Source of the DNA: an uncultured Parabacteroides sp.
GTDB lineage: Bacteria > Bacteroidota > Bacteroidia > Bacteroidales > Tannerellaceae
Reading direction: 5' to 3'
DNA: 64,000 nt
Assembly: GCF_947855115.1 (NCBI RefSeq)
Contig: NZ_CANTZW010000024.1
Span: 1-64,000, forward strand
Shown here: positions 42,851-48,841 of the stretch, one piece after another
How the letters are laid out: each line of letters opens with the position of its first letter
Numbering within the stretch: position 1 is the first letter of the stretch
Notes under the pieces: generated by a model
Told to the model about the DNA's origin: nothing
Seen by the model: only the letters and a program-made list of their open reading frames with translations
The model's database searches: none
Made by a program: the position numbers and the translations under genes

Positions 42851-44842
42851 TTAGAGTATGATATCGCTGTTCGAGCGTACTACCCAGTCCTTGACCAAGA
42901 CGACCACGTTGATCAGTATATCGTCATCCTCGTTCGGTTTTTCCGGGTCAGGCTCGTGCGTGCCGGGAAGGCCGATGTCCGAGATCCCGGAGACGGACAG
43001 GTCGTAGATGTTGTTACGTACGATGCCGAACTCCATCACGCCTATTTCGCTCGGTTTTTTATTGTCCGCGTGACGGATCCAATACGGGTAGTAGCATACG
43101 CCGTTCTCGTAAGGATAGACCACCTTGTTGACTTCCGCTGAGTTTTCCTCCAGAAAGGTCTCGATAGCGTCTTCCTCGGTGAAATATTCCTCGCTTCCGC
43201 TTTCTGCCTTTTTCTTTAAGTCAGCGATATATCCGAACGGATCCTCATGTTCTGCGATAGCAGCTTTCTTGAAATCAGACTTCTTTATGCTCGTTATCTC
43301 ATTTTTCGTGAAGCTCACATAGCTATACACCATCGTTTCCTGCTGGTTAAAGGCCCAAGCGTTGAAGACCGCCTCATGGTTTCTATATGCCTGGCCTTGA
43401 TAGACATAGAAAGTCTTGCCACCTGTTTCGGTAGAGATGGAGCTGAGGTTGTCGCCATCACCTCCTTCCGCTAGGCCTTCCGCTCCGCTACCGCCGTATG
43501 TGATAGGCTCGGTCTTGACACCCGTTACCTCCTGATTTTCACCCAACTTCGTAACAACCCACTCTTTAGGGAAGTAGGTAGCCTTGAATATGGCGCCGGT
43601 AGAGTAGCCGTCCAGGGAGTTCGTGGCAGTGGTCGTGTTCTCCTGGGTGTAGCAAAGGAGGACTTTCTGGCTGTCGTCGAAACTGTCATTGCCTGATAAC
43701 TCAGTCTGAGGTTCAGAACCCCACAATGCTTCATAACTGTCTCCAGAGAAAGGGTTGTCATAGCTCAACATGGTTGAGCCACTCGCTGCCGTAATAGAGC
43801 TTATAGAACTTACACTTCCCTGGGTCTTACTTCTCGTCCAAGGGTCGATGACGTAATTGTAAGAAGAAGTCCCCCCTGTGACTGAACTACAAATCTCATT
43901 GCCAAGGTAAATATCTTTATTTGCATCATCAATCTTATCATCAGCACCGCTTACCGTCTCGGACACCCTCTTCAACAGATAAGAGCCGCTATTAAGCCGG
44001 TTGACTACCTTCACTTGATCCAGACGGACTTTGGCGATCACGTCCCCCGCTGTTCCTCCTTCATCCGTGGCCTTCAGCTCATAGATAAAGTCCGTGACAC
44101 CATCTTTCCCCGCCATACGGATCTTCGCCGCCAAGCGCTCCACGTGTACTTCCGCCATAGGGGCATCCGTGGAGGTGGCGTTCGCTTTCAATATAACACT
44201 GTCGAAAATCTTTGAGTCCATTCCATATTGGTCGTTATGTGTCGACATGATGAAACTATTGGCAGACGAACCTTCGTCACTCCAAGCGAATATTTGTATC
44301 TGGTCGGCCAGATTTTTACCAGTGGTAATACTTTTGTTTTTTACCTTGTCAATAAGAGCATCGGCGGCAGTTTTACCCAAGTTCGTCACCGCGATAATGC
44401 CAAACAACTTATTATCGTACTCGAACGTTTGGTCATTGATCTCGACCTCTACGGAAGAGGTCCAGCTGTGCCATGATTCGGAGCTTCCGCTCATGCTACC
44501 GACCTCATTCGCAAAACCGGCGGCCATGATCATGCTTGTGCCCTTGAACTCGCTCGGCTCCGTATTGTTCTCTCCCCTGTAAAGGAAGACGGTCACGTCT
44601 TTGACTTCGGACTCTGCCTCCGAGCCAGCCTCGCCGGATACATCTCCGACCTTGTCTCCTTCCTCACCGCCTGTCGCGCGGGTCTGAACACCCTGGCGTA
44701 CGGTGACGGTCATGTAGGTTTTCGGTCCCTCGTTGCCGTCCGTGTTGTCTCCTTGTCTCTCGCCGAGGTCGTCCGAGCAAGAAACCGCTACGCCCATGAG
44801 AGCGAGCGCCCATAATGTACTTTTCAGTTTCATTTTTCTCAT
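42851..44842 (-). CDS. Major fimbrillin-like subunit (Mfa1 family)
   Basis: About 663 aa from the ATG at 44842 (44833 is equally possible). The lipobox GVAVSC fits the lipoprotein route by which Bacteroidales fimbrillins reach the surface before proteolytic activation. The N-terminal domain has the family pattern (TYMTVTVRQGVQTRATGG, DVTVFLYRGENN). A trypsin-like cleavage site of the kind used by Rgp-type proteases (VQTR-ATGG) follows the first strand. The C-terminus NNIYDLSVSGISDIG and VVVLVKDWVVRSNSDIIL is the classic Mfa1 ending that takes part in strand exchange during polymerisation. It is probably the shaft subunit. It follows the DUF3868 gene by 43 bases. Confidence 0.85.
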   Translation of the reverse strand: MRKMKLKSTLWALALMGVAVSCSDDLGERQGDNTDGNEGPKTYMTVTVRQGVQTRATGGEEGDKVGDVSGEAGSEAESEVKDVTVFLYRGENNTEPSEFKGTSMIMAAGFANEVGSMSGSSESWHSWTSSVEVEINDQTFEYDNKLFGIIAVTNLGKTAADALIDKVKNKSITTGKNLADQIQIFAWSDEGSSANSFIMSTHNDQYGMDSKIFDSVILKANATSTDAPMAEVHVERLAAKIRMAGKDGVTDFIYELKATDEGGTAGDVIAKVRLDQVKVVNRLNSGSYLLKRVSETVSGADDKIDDANKDIYLGNEICSSVTGGTSSYNYVIDPWTRSKTQGSVSSISSITAASGSTMLSYDNPFSGDSYEALWGSEPQTELSGNDSFDDSQKVLLCYTQENTTTATNSLDGYSTGAIFKATYFPKEWVVTKLGENQEVTGVKTEPITYGGSGAEGLAEGGDGDNLSSISTETGGKTFYVYQGQAYRNHEAVFNAWAFNQQETMVYSYVSFTKNEITSIKKSDFKKAAIAEHEDPFGYIADLKKKAESGSEEYFTEEDAIETFLEENSAEVNKVVYPYENGVCYYPYWIRHADNKKPSEIGVMEFGIVRNNIYDLSVSGISDIGLPGTHEPDPEKPNEDDDILINVVVLVKDWVVRSNSDIIL

Positions 44843-44885
44843 TGTTTTTTGATTTATGTTAAACACTGGTGATTCATCGATAACT

Positions 44886-46322
44886 CTATTCCCTCCGTCC
44901 TGCGGCGATCTGGTCCAGGTTCTCCCGAGCGGCATCAGACAAAGCGGGGTCATCCGTCAGGCTCTCCAATATCCCCGCAGCCTCGTCCATCCGGCCCTCC
45001 AGCATCAGGACAGCCGCCTCGGCCAGGCGCTTCTCGGGGCGGTCGGGGGCTTTCGACAGGTAGCCTCTCGCCTTGTCCAGCTGGCGGGTATTTATGGCGT
45101 TGACCGCGGCGTTGAGGTTGGAGGTCGGATCGTCCGGATACATGCGGACCGCTATCTCGAACACCTCGTTGAACGCGGTACTGCCCGCCTCGTACGTCTC
45201 GGCCACGAGGAACATCTCGTTCAGGCTAAGCTTCGACGGGTCGGTGTGGATCAGTTCTCTCGCCTCCTCGACCGTGAGGTTGCGGATGTTATAGCTCACC
45301 CGGTAGTCGGAATGCCGGAGGGCGGGATATACGTCACGCAACAGGATCCTATAAGAGGAACCGCCGTTGAGTTTTTTCAGTTTCCACTCCCTGGCATCCC
45401 AGTCGGCGGGTTCGTCGGCACGGATGATGGAGAGCAATTCCTCCTTGTCCGGCAGGTCACCTTTCTCCACGGCCGCCTCCAGACCTTCCCAGTCCTCTGC
45501 CTCATACTCGACCGACAACTCCACACCGGACAGGTCGCAGCGTCCTCTCACGTACTCCAGCAACGCCCTCGCACGATTCTCAGCCAGGTAAGCATTCCCC
45601 TTGTACGGACCTTCGGGGGAGGCGTAACCCTTGATGGATACCTGCGTGATCGTCGAGTAAGCGTCCTCGCGCACGGCTTCGATCGTCTCGCGTATCTTAC
45701 GTAGCTCGGACGGATTATTGCGATAGTCGGGATAGATGGCCGTCTGGTTCACCGGGAAATCAAGATAGGCGCTACCGTCCAGGTGGCGGGCCTTCACGGT
45801 TTCAGGAGCGGGGGTTACATACGCCAACACAGGGTCGATAACCACAGGTTTCGAGAAGTTCAGCGCCAAGAGCGGGATCTTGCTCGCACCCAACGTTTCC
45901 CAGCCACAACCGCAGTCATCCATCACCAGCGCCACGTCGGCCTTTTCCATCCAACCGGCGTACGGTGTACGGACCAAGTAATCCACCCGTTGCTCGGTTC
46001 CGTTACGACGACGGATTTCCAATTCATTCTTTCCGCTCCGTCCCATGCGTTCGTACAGGATATGGCGGACCTTACCGTTGATGATGATCGGATCCAGGGC
46101 CCGAACACTGTCACCGCTCTCCACCAGCGGGGTACAGACCAACGAACGGTCGCGGGAGAGCTGCAGCGAGCTGATGTCGGCTTTCAGAGTTATCACGAGC
46201 TCGTTCCCGACGCACTCGGCGTTCTTCTCCTCCACCAGGAAGGTCCCAGATTCCGGTTTTTGGGCGTATAGAAGGGATGCGCATCCCAACATCATATATA
46301 ATAATGGATAGTGCCTTCTCAT
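44886..46322 (-). CDS. DUF3868/OmpA-like fimbrial-cluster protein
   Basis: 478 aa, signal peptide ending LLYAQ. The N-terminal region matches the DUF3868 domain found in Bacteroides fimbrial clusters. Residues about 225-280 contain an OmpA-like peptidoglycan-association pattern (SIKGYASPEG, AENRARALLEYVRG). The C-terminal 130 residues are helical, with a TPR-like look (LNAAVNAINTRQLDKARGYL, AAVLMLEGRMDEAAGIL). It is probably a periplasmic or outer-membrane assembly factor that ties the fimbrial apparatus to the cell wall (inference). It lies 13 bases after the DUF3575 gene. Confidence 0.82.
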   Translation of the reverse strand: MRRHYPLLYMMLGCASLLYAQKPESGTFLVEEKNAECVGNELVITLKADISSLQLSRDRSLVCTPLVESGDSVRALDPIIINGKVRHILYERMGRSGKNELEIRRRNGTEQRVDYLVRTPYAGWMEKADVALVMDDCGCGWETLGASKIPLLALNFSKPVVIDPVLAYVTPAPETVKARHLDGSAYLDFPVNQTAIYPDYRNNPSELRKIRETIEAVREDAYSTITQVSIKGYASPEGPYKGNAYLAENRARALLEYVRGRCDLSGVELSVEYEAEDWEGLEAAVEKGDLPDKEELLSIIRADEPADWDAREWKLKKLNGGSSYRILLRDVYPALRHSDYRVSYNIRNLTVEEARELIHTDPSKLSLNEMFLVAETYEAGSTAFNEVFEIAVRMYPDDPTSNLNAAVNAINTRQLDKARGYLSKAPDRPEKRLAEAAVLMLEGRMDEAAGILESLTDDPALSDAARENLDQIAAGRRE

Positions 46323-46335
46323 AATTCCAAGTTTT

Positions 46336-46932
46336 TTAAAATAAGTAAATCGCGCTGACGGCCGCCTGGGTCGGGCCGAAATAATGTTTCTTGGCGGTCC
46401 CGGTCTTGGTCCCGCAGTTGGCGCAAGGATATTTCTCGGACTCCAAGTATAAATAGCCCACGCCTAGGGAGGCCTCTACGTTCCAGTTCCTGCCCAGGAC
46501 CCAACTGTATCCGTAGCTGATGCCGGCACCTGTACCCCAACCCTGGTGACGCCCGTTCTCCGTGCCCAGCCATTTGATGTCCGACACGTTATATATCAGG
46601 TAAGGGACATGCAGGCCGAGGAAATGGCCGTCGAACGCCTCGCAAAACCAATAACGCGCCTCGGGATGGAGACGGAAATGCTTAATGGATCTCCCGAAGC
46701 TCCCGTCGTCCCTTTTACTGCTGAATGGGTTCAGCCCGGCCTCGAGGTCCAAGCTCCAATGACGGGCCAGACGGAATTCCAAGCCAAGGTTCGGGGTTGT
46801 CGTCGACCAATACAAGGCGTTCGTCTTGATCCCGACAACCGCGCCTTGATCCTCCTGAAGAGCTGTCTGCGCGAGCAGGGTCGCGCTCGTGATGACACAT
46901 AACAGGCCTGTTAGTAATAATCGTTTTGTCAT
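46336..46932 (-). CDS. DUF3575 outer-membrane protein of the fimbrial cluster
   Basis: 198 aa from the ATG at 46932; the frame also has a GTG at 46941. The signal peptide ends SATLLAQ. The mature part (GIKTNALYWSTTTPNLGLEFRLARHWSLDLEAGLNPF, HPEARYWFCEAFDGHFLGLH) is the DUF3575 pattern: a small beta-barrel-like outer-membrane protein regularly found beside DUF3868 and fimbrillin genes. The final strand ends in Phe (AVSAIYLF), as expected for a BAM substrate. It is the first envelope gene after the HU-like gene, with a 116-base gap. Confidence 0.85.
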   Translation of the reverse strand: MTKRLLLTGLLCVITSATLLAQTALQEDQGAVVGIKTNALYWSTTTPNLGLEFRLARHWSLDLEAGLNPFSSKRDDGSFGRSIKHFRLHPEARYWFCEAFDGHFLGLHVPYLIYNVSDIKWLGTENGRHQGWGTGAGISYGYSWVLGRNWNVEASLGVGYLYLESEKYPCANCGTKTGTAKKHYFGPTQAAVSAIYLF

Positions 46933-47048
46933 AATTCGCACTCTTTGTTTTTAGTGTATTTAATATTCCGTGTTCTGATATCCTCATGTAACATATCCGT
47001 AAGCTTCTGAGGGGCCGCCCCATACAGATCTCCGTAAAACGCACGCAT

Positions 47049-47363
47049 TCAACGTCTCGCGCTATCCTTGTCGGATTTCAAATCTGTGCAACTATTTATT
47101 CTCTCAAACAACGATTTGCCGGGGGTGAACCTCACAGAGACACGTGGCTCCAACATCAGGGGTTCTCCTGTTCTCGGGTTACGGACGGGACGGCTCGTTT
47201 GTACCCGGGGTTTGAATGTCCCGAAATTTTGGATCGAGACACGCTGTCCATGCATCAAGCGGTCTGATATCGTCTCCAGGAAGGCCTGGACATACGAATG
47301 TACCATCACCTCCGGGACATCAAGCCTCGTCGCCATTACTTTCTCTATATCTCTCCTATTCAT
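47049..47363 (-). CDS. HU/IHF-family DNA-binding protein heading the fimbrial operon
   Basis: 104 aa, matching HU/IHF: the helical N-terminus (MNRRDIEKVMATRLDVPEVMVHSYVQAF), the VSIQNFGTFKPR turn and the DNA-binding arm ending with NPRTGEPLMLEPRVSVRFTPGKSL. Housekeeping HU proteins are about 90 aa; this one has a short charged C-terminal tail. Such HU-like genes often head phase-variable surface-structure operons in Bacteroidales. It could assist inversion of the adjacent promoters or regulate the operon (inference). Transcription would have to come from the right, where the promoters are in the invertible segments. The ATG at 47363 follows a possible short leader ORF by 4 bases. Confidence 0.9.
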   Translation of the reverse strand: MNRRDIEKVMATRLDVPEVMVHSYVQAFLETISDRLMHGQRVSIQNFGTFKPRVQTSRPVRNPRTGEPLMLEPRVSVRFTPGKSLFERINSCTDLKSDKDSARR

Positions 47364-47367
47364 GGCC

Positions 47368-47466
47368 TTATTTGAATTCTTTAAAAAGTTTGACCTTCAT
47401 CCTCATCTTTACCTCCCTTACGAAAGGACAGATTCCCAGCGTTCGAAAAACTAAGGTTTCCTCCAT
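47368..47466 (-). CDS. Possible 32-aa leader ORF before the HU-like gene
   Basis: It begins with ATG at 47466, just outside the inverted repeat at 47478, and ends 4 bases before the HU-like start (MEETLVFRTLG..., ending KLFKEFK). Its message would be made only when an invertible promoter faces left. The spacing would allow translational coupling. There is no homology evidence and it may be chance. Confidence 0.3.
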   Translation of the reverse strand: MEETLVFRTLGICPFVREVKMRMKVKLFKEFK

Positions 47467-47477
47467 TACGGGGATAC

Positions 47478-47500
47478 ATCTCTTCGTAAGAGATGGATAG
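47478..47500 (+). repeat. Inverton 1 left inverted repeat
   Basis: Core TCTCTTCGTAAGAGA, followed by TGGATAG. It pairs with 47667-47689. Confidence 0.8.
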
Positions 47501-47651
47501 TTAGGTATAGATAAGATAACTAGTTAATAACAAGATATTTATATCTTATCTATAATCTGTTTGCTCAACAATCCGTTTTATTCTCGCAACAATCTGCCTT
47601 ATATTGGGGCCGATTTTTGCTTCTTTTCGCTATCAGTTTCAATATTTTTAG

Positions 47652-47659
47652 TAATTTTG
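47652..47659 (+). promoter_or_regulatory. Promoter -7 box inside inverton 1
   Basis: TAATTTTG, an exact TAnnTTTG match, close to the right repeat and reading outward (right) in this orientation. A TTTTCG stretch 22 bases upstream is the best -33 candidate. Confidence 0.6.
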
Positions 47660-47666
47660 CGTTATG

Positions 47667-47689
47667 CTATCCTTCTCTTACGAAGAGAT
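47667..47689 (-). repeat. Inverton 1 right inverted repeat
   Basis: Core on the plus strand TCTCTTACGAAGAGA, preceded by CTATCCT. It has one mismatch to the complement of the left repeat. Confidence 0.8.
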
Positions 47690-47794
47690 TATAATTTCGC
47701 TCAACACCGGACGTTTTCTCTGTGATCCGTATAAATATATTTTTCATGACACTAACCGGACAGATCCCTTTGAGGGATACCTTTTGCCCGGTAC

Positions 47795-47812
47795 TTCTCT
47801 TGACAAGAGATG
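47795..47812 (+). repeat. Inverton 2 left inverted repeat
   Basis: TTCTCTTGACAAGAGATG, an exact complement of 47998-48015. Confidence 0.8.
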
Positions 47813-47919
47813 GACAAATCAATTTATTCATGTCATACAAATTGATTATCAGATATTTTTATACCAGTGCGTCTAAGGGGAATTGTTTTTTACTCAACAA
47901 AACCTCCCTTTTCGCATAA

Positions 47920-47946
47920 CACCTCCAGACACGGAGGTGATTTTTT
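47920..47946 (+). terminator. Intrinsic terminator inside inverton 2
   Basis: A 7-bp stem CACCTCC / GGAGGTG with a 6-base loop, followed by A and six T residues. In either orientation of the segment it stays upstream of the internal promoter, so it would insulate that promoter from read-through rather than block it. Confidence 0.75.
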
Positions 47947-47979
47947 GATTGTTTATGGAAGGATTCTTTAATTTTTCAT

Positions 47980-47987
47980 TAATTTTG
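47980..47987 (+). promoter_or_regulatory. Promoter -7 box inside inverton 2
   Basis: TAATTTTG, identical to the -7 box of inverton 1 and placed at the same distance class from the right repeat. Confidence 0.6.
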
Positions 47988-47997
47988 TGTCGCTATT

Positions 47998-48015
47998 CAT
48001 CTCTTGTCAAGAGAA
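47998..48015 (-). repeat. Inverton 2 right inverted repeat
   Basis: CATCTCTTGTCAAGAGAA on the plus strand. It lies 26 bases from the stop codon of the broken recombinase gene. Confidence 0.8.
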
Positions 48016-48041
48016 TGGTATTCCTTAATGGCTTATAGGCC

Positions 48042-48493
48042 TTACAATAATCTTAAAATCAACCTGTTAGCTTTATTAATGGCGTTAGTGTCCAATGAGG
48101 TCAAATAGATTCTCGTTGTGGTTTCCGAATCATGTCCCATACCTTCACTGATCACTGAAATCGGAATGTTCTTGCTTCGAGCCACACTTGCCCAAGAGTG
48201 ACGGTCCGTTTGGTTGTCTTTTCTACACCGGTATAGAGATGTTTGAATGGAAAGCGTCGGGTGGTCAGCCCCGTTCTACGGAGCGGTTATAGATGGCACG
48301 CAGAACACGCAAAAAACAGGTTACAAGGCTTGTCGGTAAAAGCAAAGACCACGTCATCTTCCGGTCCAACAGCAACAAGTACTGCCGCTTGTCCTCGCTG
48401 GATGGCATGATGGCGATTCCGGATGCGTTCGGTGGCATAGGCATAAAATGTGATACCCGCTTTGCCCAAACGGTTATTCTTTCTCTTGTTCAT
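48042..48493 (-). pseudogene. Decayed tyrosine recombinase (invertase-type)
   Basis: Three minus-strand frames carry pieces of one recombinase. One gives DKRQYLLLLDRKM and FLRVLRAIYNRSVERG (end of the core-binding domain). The next gives GLTTRRFPFKHLYTGVEKTT. The third gives RHSWASVARSKNIPISVIS, then EGMGHDSETTTRIYLTSLD and a stop at 48042. The last piece keeps the box II arginine-histidine, the GH motif and the catalytic tyrosine (IYL), but the part with box I between KRTV and RHSW is missing. The family is that of Bacteroidales integrases/invertases often encoded beside invertible promoters. An apparent 68-aa frame at 48287-48493 is part of this remnant. It cannot make an active enzyme. Confidence 0.82.
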
Positions 48494-48560
48494 ATATCCT
48501 TTTTTTAAGTCATCTCGATATGTTTATGTTACCCAGCCTAAAAAAGGAAGGGATTAGCAA

Positions 48561-48586
48561 TAATAATCAGATTTTCCTGATTATTA
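48561..48586. other. Hairpin
   Basis: A perfect 10-bp inverted repeat (TAATAATCAG / CTGATTATTA) with a 6-base loop, upstream of the recombinase remnant. Role unknown. Confidence 0.4.
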
Positions 48587-48611
48587 CAACGAAGATCTTT
48601 CGTAATGAATA

Positions 48612-48647
48612 AAAAAGACGAGCCACTTATTCGTGACTCGCCTTCTT
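48612..48647. terminator. Candidate bidirectional terminator
   Basis: A stem built from CGAGCCAC / GTGACTCG (one mismatch) with A-rich sequence to the left and TTCTTTT to the right. It lies between the switch region and the GH97 locus. Confidence 0.45.
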
Positions 48648-48667
48648 TTCATATCTCCACCCTCTAC

Positions 48668-48771
48668 GGAAAAACACGTACATGAATTTATAAAAACACG
48701 TACGACTTCCGGAACAAATACGTACGTGTTTTATGTAAAACATAATGATACTTTTAGTTCAATGATTATCA
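48668..48771. repeat. Dispersed GTAC-rich repeat, copy B
   Basis: Same order of boxes as copy A at 4682-4785: ACACGTACATGAATTT, AAACACGTACGACTT, TACGTACGTGTTT and a final GATTATCA. The two copies lie 44 kb apart in unrelated intergenic settings, each beside a gene start or end. Confidence 0.6.
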
Positions 48772-48786
48772 AGCCTTTATAAGCAA

Positions 48787-48822
48787 GAGAAGTTATCCCG
48801 CTTTTATTGGAGATAACCTCTC
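48787..48822 (-). terminator. Hairpin after the GH97 gene
   Basis: An 11-bp stem with one mismatch (GAGAAGTTATC / GATAACCTCTC) about 20 bases past the GH97 stop codon. The T-run on the leftward strand is short. Confidence 0.5.
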
Positions 48823-48841
48823 TTTCAAATAGAAAAAACTC

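Larger units (their letters stand above)
47478..47689. promoter_or_regulatory. Inverton 1: invertible promoter segment of the fimbrial operon
   Basis: A 212-bp segment bounded by 23-bp inverted repeats (47478-47500 and 47667-47689) that match at 22 of 23 positions. Each repeat contains the dyad TCTCTT-CGT-AAGAGA (complement centre ACG). Inside are a 13-bp hairpin (47506-47518 with 47542-47554) and one strong -7 box TAATTTTG at 47652-47659 pointing right, away from the HU-fimbrial genes. Flipping would turn the promoter toward the HU-like start at 47363, about 115 bases from the left repeat. This matches the invertible promoters that phase-vary surface structures in gut Bacteroidales. That the segment really inverts is inferred from structure. 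Confidence 0.8.
47795..48015. promoter_or_regulatory. Inverton 2: second invertible promoter segment
   Basis: A 221-bp segment bounded by perfect 18-bp inverted repeats (47795-47812 and 47998-48015) with the dyad TCTCTT-GAC-AAGAGA. The outer 6-base arms equal those of inverton 1 but the central triplet is different. Inside are an intrinsic terminator (47920-47946) and, downstream of it, a promoter -7 box TAATTTTG (47980-47987), both reading right. The sequence from TTTTT through TAATTTTG to CTAT next to the right repeat is clearly related to that of inverton 1, so the two probably arose by duplication. In the other orientation the promoter would read left, through inverton 1, toward the fimbrial operon. 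Confidence 0.78.
47364..48841. other. Switch region: two invertons, recombinase remnant, repeats
   Basis: This 1.5-kb stretch has no intact gene. From left to right it holds a possible leader ORF, a degenerate dyad (47414-47428), inverton 1, another dyad (47764-47778), inverton 2, the broken recombinase gene, two hairpins (48561-48586 and 48612-48647), dispersed repeat copy B and the terminator of the GH97 locus. Confidence 0.8.

Noticed and set aside
44856..45704. 282-aa plus-strand frame
   Set aside because: It is antisense to the DUF3868/OmpA-like gene, whose signal peptide and domain motifs are clear; long opposite frames are common in this GC-rich stretch.
47664..47876. 70-aa rightward frame downstream of the inverton 1 promoter
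   Set aside because: It runs through the inverted repeat and into inverton 2, has no recognisable features, and would change with each inversion.
48287..48493. 68-aa frame that could be called a small hypothetical gene
   Set aside because: Its neighbouring frames carry recombinase core-binding motifs (YNRSVERG, PFKHLYTGVEKTT), so it is part of a decayed recombinase gene.
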